From Diphasiastrum complanatum (Eukaryota > Streptophyta > Lycopodiopsida > Lycopodiales > Lycopodiaceae), in the NCBI GenBank assembly GCA_029204225.1, contig CM055099.1, positions 45,219,489-45,283,488 of the forward strand: a stretch of 64,000 nucleotides of DNA, given 5' to 3'. Position 1 is the first letter of the stretch, and each line of letters opens with the position of its first letter. The notes beneath the pieces are model-generated. The model was given only the letters and a program-made list of their open reading frames with translations. It ran no database searches and was not told the DNA's origin. The translations under genes were made by a program, and so were the position numbers. Below, in pieces: positions 20,926-31,074 of this stretch.

Positions 20926-21394
20926 GACTAATAGGTCCAACAAAGTCGATACCCCGTTTGTGGAACGCTCCGCTTTCAAGTATTGGAGTAAGGATATTGT
21001 GGCCGGCTTTCTTGGTATTCTTTGTGCGTTGGCAAACATCGCAAGCTTTTATATAAGCGTAAGTGTCTTTGAAAAGGGTTGGCCACCAAAATTTAGCTAG
21101 AAAAATTGCCCTAGCAATAGCATCGGGGGAGAAATGTCCACCCTCAATACCCTTATGAGTCAAGGCAATAATCTGTTGGACTTCAGACTCATGTGCACAA
21201 TGTCATGTAATACCATGAACAACTAACTTATATAATTGTCCCGCAATAAGATGATATGGTAAGGATTTCATAATAAGCTTGATTTTTTGCGGTTTTGTCA
21301 ACTAAGAGTCTATTTCCCCAGTGGCTAGATATCAAGTAATATCATTTGCCCATAACGGAGTTGCATTTATATAAAATAGACACGCATCTGGTAA
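20926..21394 (-). pseudogene. Ty3/Gypsy integrase zinc-domain fragment
   Basis: The minus strand encodes the linker between RNase H and integrase (LPDACLFYINATPLWAND, then an ITWYLATG-like block), then the H2C2 zinc domain (HKGIEGGHF...CDVCQRTKN) and the start of the integrase core (GIDFVGPI). Stops in the linker show decay. The Copia LTR at 21395 is inserted at its upstream end. Another Gypsy piece in the same orientation lies at 28333-28500, on the other side of that Copia element. Confidence 0.85.
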
Positions 21395-21655
21395 TGTTAG
21401 AAATAAATGATAAACTTCATTGTTACACTTCTTAGTTATTGTTTACGATGTACTTTATTACTAGTTGTAACTAGTCGTTGGCTAGTCTAGTAGTCTACTC
21501 CTAGGTTCTCCCTCTCTATCAAGGTTCAGGGTTTATATGTACATTTTACATTCAGTATGTGGTAGTGTGATAGATTGATAATGCGTGTTCTTCTTCCGGC
21601 TTCTTTGGTGATTGCTTATGGTGAATGCTTGATGTTCCATTTCTGATTGCTGACA
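21395..21655 (+). repeat. 5' LTR of the second Copia element
   Basis: TGTTAG...TGACA, 261 bp, followed directly by the PBS. No 3' partner LTR is present in the window. Confidence 0.85.
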
Positions 21656-21667
21656 TGGTATCAGAGC
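21656..21667 (+). other. Primer binding site (initiator tRNA-Met)
   Basis: TGGTATCAGAGC directly after the LTR. Confidence 0.92.
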
Positions 21668-21841
21668 GGCAATAGTTCTAAGTGCCTGATTAGTGGATAC
21701 AGCTTGTCACAGGCTCCGCAATGAAGTGAGAAAGTCCTTCACGGGAGGTGAAAGCTTGGAGAGATAAAAACGGCTGGAAGAAATCCTGCTTTGGTGTATT
21801 TTGCAGGTTTGGAGCTCAGAATCATCAGTGGAAAATGAAGA

Positions 21842-22042
21842 CACAGTCCCAGAGGCATCAAAAAGGCCTGGGCAACATCAAACAAGTTGAAAATCTGTTG
21901 AGTGGGGAGAATTTTACAATACTTCCTAGTTGTTGTGAAAAGCACAGTCGGAGGCATCCAAAAGACCAAGGCAGCATCAAACAGATTGAAAATCTGTTGA
22001 GTGGAGGAGATTCTTACAATACTTCCTAGTTGTTGTGGAAAG
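21842..22042 (+). repeat. Tandem duplication of about 101 bp in the leader
   Basis: Two adjacent units share CACAGTC, GAGGCATC, then GAAAATCTGTTGAGTGG, then TTACAATACTTCCTAGTTG in the same order. They are about 101 bp apart with a few substitutions. Confidence 0.85.
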
Positions 22043-22297
22043 TGCTATTTGTGTGAGAGGTTTGCCAAGAAATCTCTCATTTGTATGTTTGGAGTACCAC
22101 AAATCACACTAGATAGTATTTAGTACTGTCATTCAGAGTTAGGAAGCTTCATACTTTTCACATTACTGATATCCGTCTGTTTGAACGATCACTTGTTTCA
22201 AAATCTTTGCAAAGAGGAGGCGGCGTAGCCGCCGCGCCGAAGTAGAGAATCTGAAATATCTCCTCTGAAAGTTCTTATATTCTCTCTTTTTCCGTAC

Positions 22298-22536
22298 CAA
22301 TATCGGATCCAAGCGCGCTAGCTGAAGAGACACCTGAGCAGTCGTACATCCGTGCTCCAGTTCGATATTGCAAGTCCGTACCGATATCGGATCCAAGCGC
22401 ACGAGCTAAAGAAAATTCCGAGCAGTTGTACATTCGCGCTCTAGTCCGATATCGCATGCTCCAATATCGGATCCAAGTGCACAAGTTGAAGAGGATCCTG
22501 AGCAGCAGTACATCCGCGCTCCATTCTGATATCAGG
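22298..22536 (+). repeat. Tandem hairpin array with GATATC cores (copy A leader)
   Basis: Three units of about 83 bp each carry inverted arms. Unit 2: CGATATCGGATCCAAGCGC (22382-22400) against GCGCTCTAGTCCGATATCG (22436-22454). Unit 1 arms are at 22298-22317 and 22351-22370, and unit 3 arms at 22461-22480 and 22515-22536. In unit 1 the arm ends read CAATATCG and CGATATTG where unit 2 has CGATATCG on both sides, so the pairing is kept. The array would fold into three hairpins in the genomic RNA. Possible roles (packaging, dimerisation, translation control) are inference. Confidence 0.75.
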
Positions 22537-22648
22537 TGTATAACCAAAAAAATTATTATTATACAGTTCTGTGGCGTGATAAAATTTGGAGACTAAGTTT
22601 TGTGCTCAGACTGAGCCATTCTTGTGATCCAGACTTGTCTATCCAGTA

Positions 22649-23500
22649 ATGGCAACTCTAAGCAAGAGTGTCCTCAATGAGTCAAGCGAATTGGAAGGAG
22701 CTGGCAACTATGCAATTTAGAAATTCAAACTAAAGAACATTCTGATGGAAAAGGAGCTATGGGAGATCGTGACAGGTGAAGAGACAAGGCCATTGATTGA
22801 AGAAGATCAACAGGCATTTGATAGGAGAAAATGGAAAGCACAGAATGTCATCAACTTATCAGTTAAAGATGCAAGTATTCCCTACATTTCGGATTTAGAA
22901 GGACCAAAAGAAACATGGGATACGTTGAAGGCATTGTTTGAGACCACAAACACATCTCGAGTGCTATTCTTGAAGATGAAGCTGCACACATTGAGGATGG
23001 ATGATGGTGCAACTGTTGCTGATCACCTACTGAAGATCAAAGAGATTCGTGACCAATTAGCAGTAGCTCGAGAGCGAGTACAGGATCGTGAGATTGTGCA
23101 ATTGACATTGAATAGTTTGAGTGAGTCACATCAGATGTTTGTGACAAGTATAGCCACATGGGAAAATCTTCCAACCTATGAAGAGTTAGGTGGATTGCTT
23201 TTGCAAGAAGAACAACGTCAAGAGAACTTGATTCATCACAACAGGGGATTTGATCAAGCTTTGCAGTCAGAGGACATGGTGGTAGATTTTGTTGTGGAAG
23301 ACACCAATCAAGAGGCAGAAACTCAAATCATGGATCATTCCAACAATTTCAAGAACAATCCAATGATGGCCCAAATCGAGGCAATTGGAATCAAGGCCGA
23401 GGTCAAGGCCGCGGCTATTACAGGCAAAATAATTCTGGAAATTGTAGGTATTGCAACAAACCTGGCCACTGGGAGCGTGAATGCTTCAAGAAACAGAAGG
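22649..23500 (+). pseudogene. Copia gag, copy A
   Basis: The ATG at 22649 starts the gag N-terminus, but codon 24 is TAG (22718-22720) where copy B has the Trp codon TGG of the conserved xWKFK block. An open frame from 22745 covers the UBN2 gag domain (TWDTLKALFETTNTSRV, LLKIKEIRDQLAVA). A frameshift before about 23440 puts the zinc knuckle (CRYCNKPGHWEREC) in another frame. The gag is dead as it stands. Confidence 0.88.
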
Positions 23501-23502
23501 CG

Positions 23503-24663
23503 ATGGAACAAAGAAAAGACAAAGGGCAAGTGGAAAATTATGCTGATCAACATCAATTTGATGATTATTATTATGAAAACAATTATACTGATCAACATCA
23601 ATACGATGATGATCAATATGAAAATGATACAGGTGAGAGCTCAAAATTGTTCATTACAGCATTAATGACAAGTGATGAAACCAAGGATACCTGGTATATT
23701 GATAGTGGTGCATCCAAGCACATGACTTTAAGGAAAGAGTGGTTTTCAGAACTCAAGCAAACTCACAATGGTGATGAAGTTGGACAAGCCGATGGCAAAT
23801 TGCTATCTGTTAAAGGAGTTGGAGTGGTACCAATGAAGTTAGCCAGTGGGAAGATAAAGTAGATAAGCAATGTGCAATATGTACCTGGCTTAGCTAACAA
23901 TCTACTATCTGTTGGGACGATGGCTGATCAACAACTCAAGGTTGAGTTTGACAGCGACAAATGTCTTGTCAAAGACATCAAGAATCACTACAAAGTGATT
24001 GCTACAGGAGCTAGAGCCAATGGGAATCGACTCTACAAATTAAATGTGAGATCTTTTGCTCAAGCTATGGTAAGCACAGTTGATAGTCGAAGTGATCTTT
24101 GGCATCAATGATTCGGTTATATTAGTGCTCAAAGTTTACAGATTCTCAAAAGAGGTAACCTAGTTATAGGATTTCCTGATATTTCTTTTGAAGAAAAAAT
24201 TTGTGAAGGTTGCATTTTGGGAAAACAACACAGAGAGAGGTTTTCCAAAAGTGGAGCAAGAAGAGCCAGTGGCATCCTAGATCTTGTCCAAGGTGATCTA
24301 TGTGGACCTATGCAGATTAGATCTCTTAGTGGCTACTATTACTTTATCACTTCATTGATGATTATAGCAGATGCATTTGGATTTATTTCATAAGCAAGAA
24401 GTCAGATGCTTTTGCTAGGTTCAAGGAATTCTTCAAGGAATTCAAGGCATTAGTTGAAAAGCAAACAAGATGTTGCATCAAAACTTTGAGACCTGATGGA
24501 GGTGGTGAGTAATTTTTGACAAAATTTATTGATTTCTGCAAGGATGAAGGGATCAAGAGGCAAACTACAACACCTTACTCACCACAGCAAAATGGAGTTG
24601 CAAAACGAAAGAACAAATCTATTGTTGAGATGGCCAGGGCGATGCTCAAAAAAAAGGATCCGC
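23503..24663 (+). pseudogene. Copia protease and integrase, copy A
   Basis: It contains the protease TWYIDSGASKHM, the pre-integrase block, and integrase to TPYSPQQNGVAKRKN. Stops compared with copy B include TAG at 23860-23862 (CAG in B) and TGA near 24109 (CGA in B). Both are C-to-T changes of the kind expected from decay of methylated cytosine. The copy ends in integrase at the duplication junction (about 24664). Confidence 0.88.
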
Positions 24664-24908
24664 CAATATCGGATCCAAGCGCACTAGCTGAAGAGACACC
24701 TGAGCAGTCGTACATCTGCACTCCAGTCCGATATCGCATGTCCGTACTGATATCGGATCCAAGCGCATGAGCTAAAGAAAATTTTGAGCAGTTGTACATC
24801 CACGCTCTAGTCCGATATCGCATGCTCCAATATCGGATCCAAGTGCACAAGTTGAAGAGGATCCTGAGCAGCCGTACTTTTGCGTTCCATTCTGATATCA
24901 GGTGTATA
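24664..24908 (+). repeat. Tandem hairpin array with GATATC cores (copy B leader)
   Basis: The same three units as 22298-22536, with scattered C-to-T and G-to-A differences. It begins at the CAATATCGG arm of unit 1, immediately at the duplication junction. Confidence 0.8.
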
Positions 24909-24971
24909 ACCAAAAAAATATACAATTTTGTGGTGTGATAAATTACTTGATCTGGACTCATTAGTTCAGTA

Positions 24972-25850
24972 ATGGCAACTATAAGCGAGAGTGTCCTCAA
25001 TGAGTCAAGCAAATTGGAAGGAGCCGGTGACTATGCAGTTTGGAAATTCAAACTAAATAACATTTTGATGGAAGGGAGTTATGGGAGATCGTAACAAGTG
25101 AAGAGACAAGGCCATTGATTGAAGAAGATCAACGAGCATTTGACAGGAGAAAATGGAAAGCATAGAATGTCATCAACTTATCAGTTAGAGATGCAATTAT
25201 TCCCTACATTTTGGATTCAGAAGGACCAAAGAAGCATGGGATACATTGAAGGCATTGTTTGAGACCACAAACACCTCTCGAGTGTTATTCCTGAAGATGA
25301 AGCTGCACACATTGCGGATGGATGATGGTGCAACTGTTGCTGATCACCTACTGAAGATCAAAGATATTCGTGACCAATTAGCAACAGTTGGAGAGAGTAC
25401 AGGATTGTGAGATCGTGCAGTTGACATTGAATAGTTTGAGTGAGTCACATCAGATGTTTGGGACAAGTATAGTCACACAAAAAAATCTTCCAACCTATGA
25501 AGAGTTAGGTGGATTGCTTTTGTAGGAAGAACAACGTCAAGAGAACTTGAGTCATCGCAACAGGGGATTTGATCAAGCTCTTGCAGTCAGGGGACGTGGT
25601 GGTAGATTCGGTCATGTAAGACACCAATGAAGAGGTGAAACTCGAATCGTGGATCATTCCAACAATTTCAAGAACAATCCAATGATGGCCCAAATTGAGG
25701 CAATTGGAATCAAGGCCGAGGTCAAGGACGCGGCTATTCCAGGCAAAATAAACTTGGAAATTGTAAGTATTGCAACAAACTTGGCCACTGGGAGCGTGAA
25801 TGCTTCAAGAAACAAAAGGAGATGAAACAAAGAAAAGACAAAGGGCAAGT
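24972..25850 (+). pseudogene. Copia gag, copy B
   Basis: Collinear with copy A from ATGGCAACTATAAGC onward. It keeps the Trp codon lost in copy A but has its own stops and single-base deletions (near 25065, 25164, 25229, 25393 and 25524). The zinc knuckle is present at about 25765-25805. Confidence 0.85.
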
Positions 25851-27330
25851 GAAAAATTATGCTGATCAGCATCAATTTGATGATTATTATTATGAAAACA
25901 ATTATACTGATCAACATCAATACGATGATGATCAATATGATAATGATACAGGTGAGAGCTCAAAATTGTTCATTACAACATTAATGACAAGTGATGAAAC
26001 CAAAGATACCTGGTACATTGATAGTGGTGCATCCAAGCACATGACTTCAAGGAAAGAGTGGTTTTCAGAACTCAAGGAAACTCACAATGGTGATGAAGTT
26101 GGACAAGCCGATGGCAAATTGCTATCTGTTAAAGGAGTTGGAGTGGTACTAGTGAAGTTAGCCAGTGGGAAGATAGAGCAGATAAGCAATGTGCAATATG
26201 TATCTGGCTTAGCTAGCAACCTACTATCTATTGGGATGATGGTTGATCAACAACTCAAGGTTGAGTTTGACAGCGACAAATGTCTTGTCAAAGACATCAA
26301 GAAATACTACAAAGTGATTGCTACAAGAGCTAGAGTCAATGGGAATCGACTCTACAAATTGAATGTGAGATCTTTTGCTCAAGCTATGGTAAGCACAGTT
26401 GATAGTCGAAGTGATCTTTTGCATCAACGAGTCAATCATATTAGTGCTCAAAGTTTACAGATTCTCAAAAGAGGTAATCTAGTTATAGGATTGCCTGATA
26501 TTTCTTTCGAAAGAAAAAATTTTGAAGGTTGCATTTTGGGAAAACAACACAGAGAGAGGTTTCCCAAAAGTGGAGCAAGCAGGGCCAGTGGCATCCTAGA
26601 TCTTTTCCACAGTGATCTATGTGGACCTATGCAGACTAGATCTCTTAGTGGCTACTATTACTTTATCACCTTCATTGATGATTATAGCAGATGCATTTGG
26701 ATTTATTTCATAAGCAAGAAATCATATGCTTTTGCTAAGTTCAGGGAATTCAAGGCATTAGTTGAAAAGAAAATAGGATGTTGCATCAAAACTTCGAGAA
26801 ATGATGGAGGTGGTGAGTATTTTTCGACAAAATTTATTGATTTCTACAAAGATCAAGGGATCAAAAGGCAGACTACAACACCTTATTCATCGCAGCAAAA
26901 TGGAGTTGCAAAATGAAAGAACAGATCTATTGTTGAGATGGCCAGGTCGATACTCAAAGACAAGGGTCTGCCAAACACCTTTTGGGCAGAAGCTTGTAGC
27001 ATAGCTACGCACATCCTGAATCAGTGTTCTACAAAATCTGTGGAAGGTAAGACACCTCATGAAGCTGTTACTGGAAAGAAACCTAATATTTCTCATTTGG
27101 GAGTATTTGGTTGTGATGCTTATGCTCATATTCCTGATGAGAAACGAAAGAAATTGGATGAGAAGGCCAAGGCATACAGGATGTATGACACAAATGCACA
27201 GAAGCTTGTAATTTCTAGGGATTCTACGTTTGACGAGATGGGCCAAGGTGAACAATCTGAAGTAATCACTGAACCTTTTGATGAGGGAGCGAAAGTACAG
27301 GTCAAGAAGGAAGTGGATTTTGATATATAA
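25822..27330 (+). pseudogene. Copia protease and integrase, copy B
   Basis: A long open frame (25822-26916) has DSGASKHM, the integrase zinc region, HSDLCGPMQTRS, FITFIDDYSRCIW and QQNGVAK. A stop follows at 26914-26916 (TGA in the conserved AKxKN block, where the intact element has ERKN). The frame continues from about 26938 with the integrase C-terminus (TFWAEACSIATHILN, GVFGCDAYAHIPDEKR). It ends at TAA 27328-27330. Confidence 0.88.
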
Positions 27331-27336
27331 AATCCA

Positions 27337-28332
27337 TTGGACAAAGGCAAGCCTGATGCTGAAATTTCCAAGAGAGTACCTAAATGGTACTTATCAGTCA
27401 CAGATGGTGCAAAGAAGGGAGATACTCCCGCATCTAGTGAGCAGGGAGAGCTTAGAAGATCAAGTAGAAATCAAAAACCTCCTACAAGATTAGAGATGAA
27501 TCTAGCCCTAATGGGTTTTGTGCTCAAGGCTCAAGAACCAAAAAAATTTTATAAAGCAAAGGAGCACGAGGAGTGGCGCGAAGCTATGGAAACAGAAATG
27601 GAAGCTATATCAAAAAAATAGGACTTGAAACTTGGTTGAGCTACTTGATGGTAAGATGCCTATCACTTGCAAATGGATATACAAGATCAATATGGAACTG
27701 ATGGGCAACTCAACAAATAAAAAGCACAATTGGTTGCGAGAGGATTTTAGCAGCAGGAAGGTATTGATTTTGAGAAAACCTTTGCACCCGTAGCCAATAT
27801 GATAGCTATACGTTTTGTCATTGCTATTTTTGCTTTCTATGGTTGGAAGATCCAGCAAATGGATGTTAAATCTGCTTTTTTTAATGGAGTGCTGAATGAA
27901 GAGGTGTACTTAGTACAACCTCAAGGATTTATTGAACCAGGGAGAGAGCACCTTGTTTGTAAGCTCAACAAAGCTATTTATGGATTGAAGCAAGCACCAC
28001 GGGCGTGGTACTCTTGCATTGATGAGCACTTTAAGCAAAGGGGAATGGTAAAGAGTGATGTTGATCCTAATCTTTACATTCTAAGGCAAGATTCAGATAT
28101 AGTGTTCATTGTGCTATACATGGATGATTTGATTATTACAGGAAGTAATGAGATCTTAATTGATGAAATCAAATCAGATCTTTCCAATGCTTTTGACATG
28201 AGCGATCTAGGATTGATGCACTATTGTCTTGGCATTGAAGTATGGCAAAAGGAAAATGTGTTCTTTCTTACACAAAGCAAATATGCACGAGATTTGCTTT
28301 ATAAGTTCAATATGCAGGATTTTAAGCCTTTT
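27337..28332 (+). pseudogene. Copia reverse transcriptase, copy B (truncated)
   Basis: An acidic linker, then RVT_2 text with a frameshift around 27621-27799, then an open RT frame. The RT frame has IQQMDVKSAFFNG, YGLKQAPRAWYS and the catalytic block LYMDDLIITG (Met for the usual Val in YVDD). It stops matching Copia after NMQDFKP at about 28332, where minus-strand Gypsy sequence takes over, so RNase H is missing. Confidence 0.88.
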
Positions 28333-28500
28333 TCCACGCAAACACATCTATGTATTTGCGCAATAACTTTTCCGAATCCCATAATTGGGTTGGATTCAGG
28401 TGGGCTCCTAGTATGTGTATGATACGATCTATGTCTTCATTATCATCCTTCAAATTAAGAGGTACTGTCTTTGTAGGTTCCTCAACTATAAAAAGTGGAT
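28333..28500 (-). pseudogene. Ty3/Gypsy reverse transcriptase N-terminal fragment
   Basis: The minus strand encodes IVEEPTKTVPLNL, then a DRIIHILGAH-like stretch, then LRKYIDVFAW, the block that precedes the Gypsy RT catalytic core. It is cut at the Copia junction. It may belong to the same original element as the integrase fragment at 20926-21394, since both lie on the minus strand on either side of the Copia element, but the RT core and RNase H between them are missing. Confidence 0.65.
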
Positions 28501-28747
28501 TTATGATAGACTTGAATCTAGATAAATCTCAGAAACGGCCTCTACTCCATGACCTTGGGTGACATAAGGCAAAATCAAAAAGAAAAAAAAAAAAGTAGAC
28601 TTAAAATAGTCAATATTATCAATCATTCCAAATTCTTGAGAAAAGGAGAGAAAGCTAGTTTCAAATCTAAATAGTGGTTTTGAAAAAAACACAATATTGA
28701 TTTTGAACGCAAAACTGATATCCAAAAAAAAGGAGGAAAGGAAGTGT

Positions 28748-28892
28748 TGCGCTTTGAAGCAATATCAGAAGTAGATATTGGTCTTGAGCGCAGGCAGAAG
28801 AGAAAATAAAAAAGGCTACAGAGTGCGCACTCAAAACCGATATCAGCGCTTCAAATGTCGAAGGATGAATAGATGATATCGGTCTTGAGTGC
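28748..28892 (-). repeat. GATATC-cored hairpin pair resembling the Copia leader array
   Basis: Hairpin 1 has arms GCACTCAAAACCGATATCA (28827-28845) and TGATATCGGTCTTGAGTGC (28874-28892), pairing at 18 of 19 positions. Hairpin 2 has arms at 28748-28766 and 28774-28792, with CAATATC opposite GATATTG in place of CGATATC opposite GATATCG. The arm read as GCACTCAAGACCGATATCA matches the Copia array arm GCGCTCTAGTCCGATATCG at about 15 of 19 positions. The array lies between a TATA box and a Gypsy RT fragment on the minus strand. Confidence 0.75.
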
Positions 28893-28996
28893 AAGCATTC
28901 AACTACATTGTAAATGATAGATGAAGCGCGTCAGAAAATGATAACACAAGCGAGAAAATTGTGAAAATTGCATGAAAATTCGAGCCAAAATACAGG

Positions 28997-29004
28997 TATT
29001 TATA
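28997..29004 (-). promoter_or_regulatory. Candidate TATA box
   Basis: TATAAATA on the minus strand, 60 bp downstream (in minus direction) of the G-box cluster and about 100 bp upstream of the hairpin pair. Transcription would run toward lower coordinates into the hairpins and the Gypsy fragment. Confidence 0.5.
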
Positions 29005-29065
29005 TCAAAAAATTTGCACCGTGTGGAGCCCGTCGAAAAGGACACATGTCATCCTGTCATTGATG

Positions 29066-29281
29066 CACGTGGCATGATTGTACTACCATCATTCGATTGA
29101 ATCTATCGCACGTGTGGAATGACACGTGGCCACTTGCATTGCTAACATGTGTCCAACTAATGATAACCCAACACGTGTGCGTATCAAATATTGACACGTG
29201 TCACACATCACATGGGCATAATAATTGCATCATAATTAGTCATACGGATGACAATGTGGCATCATCTGGTGATGACACGTG
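29066..29281 (-). promoter_or_regulatory. Cluster of six G-boxes (CACGTG)
   Basis: CACGTG starts at 29066, 29109, 29123, 29172, 29195 and 29276: six in 216 bp, where chance would give about 0.05. Most sit in ACACGTG or CACGTGTC contexts like abscisic-acid response elements or light-responsive G-boxes. 29271-29286 is a perfect 16-bp palindrome (GATGACACGTGTCATC). Together with the TATA box at 28997 this looks like a minus-strand Pol II promoter, perhaps an LTR U3 region. Confidence 0.65.
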
Positions 29282-29289
29282 TCATCGAC

Positions 29290-30186
29290 TTCCTTGAGTT
29301 CACAAGAACTGCTGCATCACGTTCAACGAAAAGACTTGTCTAAGGCTTTTTGTGAAATGGAATTAATAGACAAAGATAAAACTGATTGATACGAATGTTT
29401 CACATTCAATATAGAGTGCACAATAGAATGTGATGAAAATTGTAATATACAAGCTAGAAATTGTGCTAGTTTTGATATGGGACAAACACTAGAAGATCGA
29501 ATTTTTCAACATTTTTAGTTTGCGATTTAACATTTTGAAGATAATAATAATTTTGGGCATGATTGTGCACTTAATGAAAGATTGTTTTAAGAAACTTTGA
29601 GTGAAGGAAATATTGTTACTCTCTGTCGACATCCCATTCACTCTATCTTGTTGAAAATGACTTTATATCATTTGTCATCTTTGAAGTTGATCAGTCCAAT
29701 TTCATTGATGTCTATATTGGGTTATGATCCTGATGATATTTCTTCCATATGGGAACCCAACAATTCAAACGCAAGGCAAATGGATATCATCAAAGCATTT
29801 GGATTGAAATACAAACTGGTATTCAACAATATGACACAATCTTTAAGCCAACACAGGCAGATGCAATGGTAAAATATGATCCTAAAGGAATTGGATAGAT
29901 CATCCAATTTGCCATGATGTCGAAGAAGCAAACAAAAGAGGATATTGCGATTTGGTTGTAAAAAAAAAAACAATATGGTGTTTTATCCATCTCTTCTTTG
30001 GCCATCTTTTCTCCTCAATGAAAAAGCAAGCTGCAGACTAAACCTATCAAACGAATTCTAATCAAATAGCTTTGGATCTAAAACTACGATGCAAGTTGTT
30101 GGACATCACATCTTCTTTAGGACTACTTAAATGGAGCATTCAAATTCATTGAACGAGTGTCTTCATTTATTAGGACAAAAATATCT
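29290..30186. other. Nothing recognised
   Basis: AT-rich with short open frames. It is probably the decayed interior of the element whose 3' LTR starts at 30199, but no pol motif is readable. Confidence 0.35.
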
Positions 30187-30198
30187 AGGTAGGGGGAG
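30187..30198 (+). other. Polypurine tract
   Basis: AGGTAGGGGGAG directly precedes the LTR start TGTCATG, which identifies the following LTR as a 3' LTR in plus orientation. Confidence 0.75.
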
Positions 30199-30728
30199 TG
30201 TCATGTACTTTTAGTACATCCACGCTTATAAATGCATGATAATATCGAATGTTATCTTTGTAGGTCCAAAAGGAGCTATTAGTCCTTATAACACGATGGT
30301 TTTCAGTTTAGGCCCTCCAAAGTAATTAATAAGGATAATAGGCCTATAAGAGCCCAATGTACATTAGATAATACTTAACAAGGGCTAACTATCCTTCAAA
30401 ATAGTTATGTTTAGTTAAGTGAAAGCATTGTCTATAACTAGGCAAGAGCCATCAACTTTTGAATCTTTTGGCTCATTTGCAAGTGAGATCTTCTAGATTC
30501 CTTCTTGTGAATGTGAAGGTCTCATGTGCCTTATCTACATGAATCCATGTTGTACTCCATTGATTTGTACTCATTCTTTCATTCTTGATGTAATTCTATG
30601 GAGATCCTTATATATATATATATATTTCTAGCTTTCTATGGATATGCTATCTTGGATGCTTTGCTCTCTTGCTATTAGCTTTACTTCCATTGTAATTGCC
30701 ATTATCAGCTTAGATTTGGCACATGACA
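30199..30728 (+). repeat. 3' LTR with TGTCATGT/ACATGACA ends
   Basis: The ends form an 8-bp inverted pair. The same LTR occurs in reverse as a solo LTR at 49052-49585, which confirms both boundaries. A short (TA)n run is at about 30611-30626. Confidence 0.9.
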
Positions 30729-30799
30729 GTGTCAAGTCCACAGCACTCCAACCTATCATTGTCCAACTCTCCTCTGCCAGTATCCCCCCTAGTACTGGC

Positions 30800-31074
30800 C
30801 GTCGTAGTGGGTGGACGCAGGTTTGGATGGGTGAGATTAGGAAATTACAGAGATCTACTGCCTAAATTTCCTTTTGGCCAATCTGTTAGAAATGTCACAT
30901 TGCCATTGGGATTGCATGTGAGATTCATTGCTACTGCCATGGAGGCCCTACAAGGTGCTGTAGAGGATTATCTGGCCTAGTTTTTTGAGGATTCTTGTCT
31001 CTTAGCCGTGCACGGTAAGCGTGTTACCGTCATGCCTAAGGATTTTCAATTCTCAGATAGCTTTGGGCGCGTTA
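30800..31074 (+). pseudogene. Histone H3-fold pseudogene, CENH3-like
   Basis: Two plus frames joined by a frameshift near 30850 read GEIRKLQRST (H3 REIRKYQKST), LLPKFPFGQSVRNV (H3 LLIRKLPFQRLVRE), ALQGAVEDYL (H3 ALQEAAEAYL), a TAG stop at 30978-30980, FFEDSCLLAVHGKRVTVMPK (H3 [20 protein letters not shown]), then KDFQF. The order and spacing match the histone fold from helix N to helix 3. The VEDYL stretch and the VT after VRN resemble centromeric H3 (CENH3) more than canonical H3 (EAYLV, REIAQ). No intron is visible, so it is probably a processed copy. It lies directly after the LTR ending at 30728. The frameshift and stop show it is not functional. Confidence 0.7.

Larger units (their letters stand above)
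21395..28332 (+). mobile_element. Second Copia element, internally duplicated and 3'-truncated
   Basis: The layout is a 261-bp LTR, PBS, leader, gag, protease and integrase (copy A, to about 24664), then leader, gag, protease, integrase and RT (copy B, to about 28332). The A/B junction falls inside integrase and re-enters the leader at its first hairpin unit, with CCAA shared by both partners. This is the product of one tandem duplication of about 2.4 kb. Both copies carry stops and frameshifts. RNase H and the 3' LTR are absent, because the RT runs into Gypsy sequence at about 28333. Confidence 0.88.

Noticed and set aside
22298-22536. CRISPR-like array or satellite
   Set aside because: Only three units, no unique spacers, in a eukaryotic retrotransposon leader. 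Inverted arms indicate RNA hairpins.
30800-31074. Functional histone gene
   Set aside because: An internal frameshift and a TAG stop interrupt the fold, and the N-terminal tail is unreadable.
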